64,000 nucleotides of DNA from Ruminococcus sp. (GTDB lineage: Bacteria > Bacillota > Clostridia > Oscillospirales > Ruminococcaceae). This document shows positions 60,279 through 64,000 of this stretch, piece after piece. Under the pieces are notes generated by a model. It was given only the letters and a program-made list of their open reading frames with translations. It ran no database searches and had not been told where the DNA came from. Location: NCBI GenBank assembly GCA_021770655.1, contig JAETQO010000004.1:50287-114286 (forward strand). The letters are read 5' to 3'. The position numbers and the translations under genes are program-made. Position 1 is the first letter of the stretch, and the number at the start of each line of letters is the position of its first letter.

Positions 60279-60503
60279 TTACTTCATCGCCTCTTCAACA
60301 GCAACCGCGCAGACCGAAAATAGGGCATTTAAGCCTTATTTTGTTACCAATGCGATACCGATATTTTTTTGTTTAAATTGCCTAAATCATATTTGCACAA
60401 GCTATGAGGATTACAGGATATATATGTAACAAGTATCGCTGCGGATTCGCTCACGGTCTTGTTGTCTGTAAGCTCCTTGCCTGCGGCGAACTTTGCAAGC
60501 TTT
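60279..60503 (-). pseudogene. Frameshifted remnants of an unidentified gene
   Basis: On the minus strand, short peptide stretches in different frames read like one decayed protein: KLAKFAAGKELTDNKTVSES...AAILVTYISCN (60503 down to about 60405), NIGIALVTK near 60350, and NALFSVCAVAVEEAMK followed by a stop at 60279-60281. Each is too short to be a gene, but the codon usage and the terminator just beyond suggest the 3' end of a former gene. The family is not recognised. This fills the ~600-nt gap before the AT-rich island. Confidence 0.4.
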
Positions 60504-60629
60504 TTTTATATGAAATTACCACTTGTGCTATTTATCAAAGCTTAGATTAAAGGCATAGAAATTTTTTTGCTATAAACATATCTGAATCAATAGAAAGATT
60601 TCTTGTTAGCTGGTAAACTATAGTAACAT

Positions 60630-61850
60630 TCAATTATGTGCCAAAGCTAAAATTTTCTCAATAAAGTTATCCTCACTCATTGCATTGTCTAACTCTTGCT
60701 CACTTTGATACAGCATACAAACGATTGTTGGTTTATTTTCTTCAGATTCAAACAAAAGTTTAACATTTTCATCTTCCACTTGCTCAGTACCTTTTATTCT
60801 TAATTTACTAGCTATTCTAATGTAATATACCTTGATATCTTGACCATATATTGTCAGTTCTAGTTTACCACTTAAGCAAAAAGCAAACAGATGATCTTTC
60901 CCAACTCGATTGATCATATCCTCGTGTTCTGATTTAGTAATAACAACATTATCAATTGTCTGATAATTAACAAACGGCTTGTTTTCTATAAAAGAGGAAT
61001 ACAAACCATTTAAATAATACAAATCCTCCTCGTCTGTTTCAACAGAAAGGTCGAAATGAACTCCTAACTTTCTTTCAATCTGATACATTTTTTCATATAA
61101 TTTTAATCCTTTAAATATATTTTCACGTTTCTCATCATCAATATCATTTTTATAATCAAACAAATATCCATTGATAAGTAAGCGGTTCTCTATTAATGCC
61201 ACATACAACTTGTAAGCATTAATAACATCTGTGACATATTTTGCATTTTTATTTGCAATATACATATTAAACGAGAAATTGCATATCTTTTTGTGTGAAT
61301 ACTCTGAATCTGCTACCATAGTGACACAAATTGTTTCATTTTCAGCGACGTTTGAATATACACATTGTTCTATATTATCACACTGCTGCATTTGTAAGTG
61401 AACAATAGTATTGATACTTCTATCTTCATTGTCTGACAGTTCTAAACATATCGTCGGCAATTCAGGTGGTTCAAGATACCCTATTGGATTTATATCTTCA
61501 TTATCAAAAACGCTTCTAAATACAAATTTCCGATCAATTTCAGTCCCTTTGTACACTGTTTTTTCATTATTAACCTTTAGCGTTGTTTGAGCAAGACGTG
61601 CAATTTTTAAAATATCATCACCTGACTTAATGTATTTTCCATATTTATCAAAAAAAGCTTTATTTTCACTATCATTGAAAGTAAATGTATTTTTTGTTTG
61701 TGACAAATCAACAACCAAATGAGATGAATCCAAACATTGATATTTCATACCTTCAGGCAATTCGTCGTTAAAAACTTTTAACAACTCTTCTGGAATTGTA
61801 CTTTCAGCAGTTCCATTTTCTATACTCTCTTTCAACTTTTTTATGAGCAT
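60630..61850 (-). CDS. AbiGii-like toxin candidate of an abortive-infection pair
   Basis: A 406-residue cytosolic protein in markedly AT-rich DNA. It begins MLIKKLKESI...TIPEELLKVFNDELPEGMKYQ, which recalls the start of the AbiGii toxin family (Lactococcus AbiGii is about 397 residues), and contains PPELPTICLELSDNEDRS and VTDVINAYKLYVALIENRLLINGYLF. There is no visible nucleotidyltransferase motif (G-S-...-D-x-D), unlike AbiEii. It starts 3 nt after the AbiGi-like gene, with GGAGG inside that gene's last codons. Assignment rests on pair size, order and distant resemblance; mechanism unknown. Confidence 0.55.
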   Translation of the reverse strand: MLIKKLKESIENGTAESTIPEELLKVFNDELPEGMKYQCLDSSHLVVDLSQTKNTFTFNDSENKAFFDKYGKYIKSGDDILKIARLAQTTLKVNNEKTVYKGTEIDRKFVFRSVFDNEDINPIGYLEPPELPTICLELSDNEDRSINTIVHLQMQQCDNIEQCVYSNVAENETICVTMVADSEYSHKKICNFSFNMYIANKNAKYVTDVINAYKLYVALIENRLLINGYLFDYKNDIDDEKRENIFKGLKLYEKMYQIERKLGVHFDLSVETDEEDLYYLNGLYSSFIENKPFVNYQTIDNVVITKSEHEDMINRVGKDHLFAFCLSGKLELTIYGQDIKVYYIRIASKLRIKGTEQVEDENVKLLFESEENKPTIVCMLYQSEQELDNAMSEDNFIEKILALAHN

Positions 61851-61853
61851 TTT

Positions 61854-62714
61854 TTAAGCATCCTCCTCTATTGTTTCAAGCACTCGAATTTTTGAAATAA
61901 GATCCATACAATCTTTTTCAGTACAACCGCTTACTTTATCCTTTAATCGCATTATCCAATCTATAAAACTAGAACGATTTTCTTCTCTGTCAATTATTAA
62001 ATATTTAATGTCAGAATATTCAAATTTAAAGCATATATTATACTTGTCAGTTTTACCTTGATCATCTTTCTTGTCTGCTAATTTCTCGATTGCCTTATTA
62101 TATTTGTCAAGAATTTTGTCATTAGTTAAAAACAATTGCATATCACTTTTACTAAGGTCAGGAACAAAGCGCCATTCCTGCTCATCATGAAAATTCTTCA
62201 ATTTTTCATTCTGAGTCCCAGTTAATGGTTTCATAAACATAACTTCCTTAACAAGATGATCAGAAAGGCATTCAAATTTTATATCATCATATTCGGTACA
62301 ATCCATAGCAACATTCAGTGTATTAGAAAAGGAATTAAAGAATTCTGAATCTTCATTTACATAATGTACCGGTTGTACTGATTTTTTTAAACAAAATTCC
62401 TTGGAAAATGCAATTGCAAAACAGCCGTAACCATTGAAATTACCATCTCCTTTAGCATGCAATGAAATCTTATGAAGATTTATATCACAAAAGCAAATCA
62501 TCGGTACCTCAAAGGTAAAAAATTTGGGAACTTTTAAATATCGAACATTTTCTGAAACATATCTTGGAACAATCCTTTTATCAAGTAATTTTTTATGTAA
62601 ATACTCAATTTTAGGCATGAAATTAAATAACGAATTAGCACTCTGTCTGTATTTTATATTGCTACTTTTTCTTTCATCTATATCTAACTTTTTCTTAAGG
62701 CTTTCTTCTTCCAT
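61854..62714 (-). CDS. AbiGi-family abortive-infection antitoxin
   Basis: A 286-residue protein resembling AbiGi, the antitoxin of the Lactococcus AbiG type IV toxin-antitoxin pair. The family pattern is visible: SLFNFMPKIEYLHKKLLDKRIVPRYVSENVRYL, FTFEVPMICFCDINLHKISLHA, YGCFAIAFSKEFCLKKSVQPVHYVNEDSE, and FHDEQEWRFVPDL. ATG 62714 is chosen: GGCGGTG lies just upstream, and earlier ATGs fall at or before the predicted transcription start. AT-rich with codon use unlike the surrounding housekeeping genes, suggesting horizontal acquisition next to a prophage scar. Confidence 0.72.
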   Translation of the reverse strand: MEEESLKKKLDIDERKSSNIKYRQSANSLFNFMPKIEYLHKKLLDKRIVPRYVSENVRYLKVPKFFTFEVPMICFCDINLHKISLHAKGDGNFNGYGCFAIAFSKEFCLKKSVQPVHYVNEDSEFFNSFSNTLNVAMDCTEYDDIKFECLSDHLVKEVMFMKPLTGTQNEKLKNFHDEQEWRFVPDLSKSDMQLFLTNDKILDKYNKAIEKLADKKDDQGKTDKYNICFKFEYSDIKYLIIDREENRSSFIDWIMRLKDKVSGCTEKDCMDLISKIRVLETIEEDA

Positions 62715-62741
62715 ATCGACACCGCCTACATTTTTTATCAT

Positions 62742-62770
62742 ATTGTAGCACAAAATGTCTTTATTTGCAA
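62742..62770 (-). promoter_or_regulatory. Promoter of the AbiG-like operon
   Basis: On the minus strand: TTGCAA (62765-62770), 17-bp spacer, TACAAT (62742-62747). It implies a ~20-nt leader before ATG 62714. Confidence 0.75.
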
Positions 62771-62802
62771 GTGAAAAATATAAATAAAAGTGATTTTAAC
62801 CG

Positions 62803-62836
62803 AACCAGCCGCCCCGGAACACTCCGAGACGGCTGA
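62803..62836 (-). terminator. Terminator after the lysin remnant
   Basis: CAGCCG-C-C-CGGA pairs with TCCG-G-G-CGGCTG around GTGT; followed by GTTCGGTTAAAA, without a strong T-tract. Confidence 0.6.
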
Positions 62837-62845
62837 AATTATGCC

Positions 62846-63515
62846 CTATATTTTCTTTGAAATCTCTGTAGTAAGCTTAATCACAAAGTTATCTCCTGCA
62901 ACACCGTTAGCCTCGTATCCCCACTTCGCGAGAAGCTCATTGACTGCCAAATGAGTACCCTTACCGAAAATGCCGTTTGGATCTACACCGGTCTTGACAA
63001 TACCCAATTTCTTGGCGATAGACAGTAGCGACTTGATCGCAAGAATGCCGTCTGACTGCTGTCCCTTCTTGTAGCCTGAACTGTCAAGTACCTTGGTCTT
63101 TGTTCCGACCTGCGCCTTAAAGCCATTAAGCCCCTTAGCCTTTATCACACTCGGATAATCAACATAACAATAGTTGCAGTCAACATTACCGTTAATGCCA
63201 GGAACACGACCTGTGGAGCTGTACTGCCACATACCGTATGCGCCGCTGTAATTACACTTACTGCCATACTCAGCAAGCCACAGCGCGTATCTGTTAGCGA
63301 CCTCACTTGTAAGCATAGTCTGCGCAGAACTGCGAGATATGTAGATACCTGCAAAGTACCCTGCCGCCTCCAACGCTCCACAAAACGCCTTGCACATAGC
63401 TGATACTCCTGTTCTACCGACAAGGGATTTGCCCTCGACATCGAACCATATCGGATATTCAAACTGCTTGCCCTTGATAACCGACAAGCACGCCTGAGCT
63501 TCCAGCTTTGCTCCA
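62846..63515 (-). pseudogene. 5'-truncated GH25 lysozyme (phage endolysin)
   Basis: The frame encodes the C-terminal part of a glycoside hydrolase 25 muramidase followed by a wall-binding-like tail. Recognisable: AKLEAQACLSVIKGKQFEYPIWFDVE with catalytic DxE (FDVEGK), GYFAGIYISRSSAQTMLT, LWLAEYGSKC and MWQYSSTGRVPGINGNVDCNYCYVDYP. After it, a region (GTKTKVLDSSGYKKGQQSDGILAIKSLLSIAKKLGI) resembles a repeat-type peptidoglycan-binding domain. The normal start (GIDVSxWQG) is missing; upstream sequence belongs to a tape-measure gene in another frame, so this is not a functional gene as it stands. Confidence 0.8.
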
Positions 63516-64000
63516 TATATCGGAAAATACCATATTGAAGCTGTCAAACAAGCCGACCGCTATCGTTCCCAACGTTCTGAAAACGGTTTGCAGATAAGTT
63601 GTGAAATCTCCTGCAAAATAAGCTTTTAAAGGCTCTGCAAGAGACCTTATATCGGAGAAAACTCCGGACATTATGTCGGCAAGCTCAATACTCTCCCGTT
63701 TAAGCCCGTCCCATATACCGGCAAAGATACCGCCAAAGTTCCGATTTATATATTTTCCTGTATCAGAAAAAAGTTTTTTGACCTGTTTTAAAAATTTGCT
63801 GATCTTCTTACCTGCTTCTGAGGTATTAACATCGGTTTTCAGAGATACAGTACCTTGATTAGGTATTGCCAAAGGCGTTACACTGCCGCTCTTATTTTCA
63901 GAAGAACTATCATCGTTCAGCTTATTTATCTGGTCAAAGCTTGCAAGAGTACCCTCTTGTGATTCTTTGGTTTCCTCTGCACTTTCGGATATATTCTCGT
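63459..64000 (-). pseudogene. Prophage tail tape-measure protein, 3' part, joined out of frame to a lysin
   Basis: The reading frame is open from the right edge of the window to TGA 63459-63461. It encodes ...ENISESAEETKESQEGTLASFDQINKLN followed by a helical, Lys/Phe-rich stretch (KKISKFLKQVKKLFSDTGKYINRNFGGIFAGIWDGLKRE) and FGDFTTYLQTVF-like repeats. The EGTLASFD(Q/E)INKL motif is typical of tape-measure proteins of Clostridia phages. The last ~17 codons overlap the GH25 frame and are an artefact of the junction near 63500-63515. The 5' part lies beyond the window. Confidence 0.72.

Noticed and set aside
60630..62714. AbiE-type nucleotidyltransferase toxin system
   Set aside because: The second protein lacks the G-S and D-x-D motifs of AbiEii and the first lacks a helix-turn-helix like AbiEi; AbiG is the better fit.
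62846..63547. Functional phage lysozyme of 233 residues
   Set aside because: The apparent start is a TTG inside the tape-measure frame without a ribosome-binding site, and the N-terminal part of the GH25 barrel is absent.
1..64000. tRNA, rRNA and CRISPR arrays
   Set aside because: All gaps over about 100 nt were read for cloverleaf-like sequence and regular short repeats. None was found; the repeats present have inverted termini and irregular spacing.

Overview
The window looks like chromosomal DNA of a spore-forming, low-to-moderate GC member of the Clostridia, most likely a Ruminococcus-type Oscillospiraceae. This is inferred from gene content: a SCIFF peptide with its radical SAM maturase, spoIIGA-sigE, sigG, a Spo0A-like regulator, a YlmC/YmxH protein, SpoIIIE/FtsK, TepA, an IspH-ribosomal S1 fusion and an NfnAB pair. 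Most vegetative promoters read as TTGNNN-17-TATAAT, with TTGCAA as a recurring -35 box. No rRNA, tRNA or CRISPR array was found.

Layout. 0-5.2 kb (+): PHP phosphoesterase, a decayed methyltransferase tail, malic enzyme, a TSCPD protein, a membrane protein and a MutS-like ATPase. 5.2-11.7 kb (-): scfB-scfA, a TIGR04086 membrane protein, yajC, nfnA-nfnB and a GHL10-type lipoprotein. 11.9-16.9 kb (+): an ABC transporter with a two-component system of the peptide-antibiotic-sensing type. 17.0-23.1 kb (-): gatC-gatA-[gatB fused to an archaeal-type aspartyl-tRNA synthetase], then lysA. 23.4-36.3 kb (+): LCP protein, DUF951, prfA-tsaC-coaE-slt-M18 peptidase, spoIIGA-sigE, a GT2-GtrA/phosphodiester glycosidase operon and an ECF-like sigma factor with a long C-terminal region. 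36.4-60.0 kb (-): rpsB-tsf, ylmC, the Spo0A-like gene, sigG, an RNA methyltransferase operon, a class A PBP, a seven-gene overlapping operon (YgiQ, ComEC-like hydrolase, DUF3006, RpiR regulator, BaiN-like flavoprotein, Cmk-PlsC fusion, IspH-S1 fusion), ftsK, uppP, tepA and a lipoprotein. 60.0-64.0 kb is accessory DNA: gene remnants, an AT-rich two-gene module resembling the AbiG abortive-infection system, and a prophage scar in which a tape-measure gene has been joined to a lysin gene.

Genes that work together. GatC, GatA and the GatB-AspRS fusion would form a covalently tethered tRNA-dependent asparagine pathway. In the synthetase part the position that determines tRNA discrimination in archaeal AspRS reads His, which fits a non-discriminating enzyme. 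Three essential housekeeping proteins here are fused (GatB-AspRS, Cmk-PlsC, IspH-S1). The ABC transporter and two-component system are each preceded by a candidate regulatory repeat. The sporulation genes sit in three separate blocks rather than in one spoIIG-sigG cluster.

Repeats. Three families of short elements with terminal inverted repeats occur between genes. Family I has four copies, with TTAAGGCAACACCGCACAAC ends. Family II has three copies, with GATTAAAGCGAA cores. Family III has one full copy with a 40-bp central palindrome, plus a possible isolated end. Family I and II copies lie at or on stop codons.
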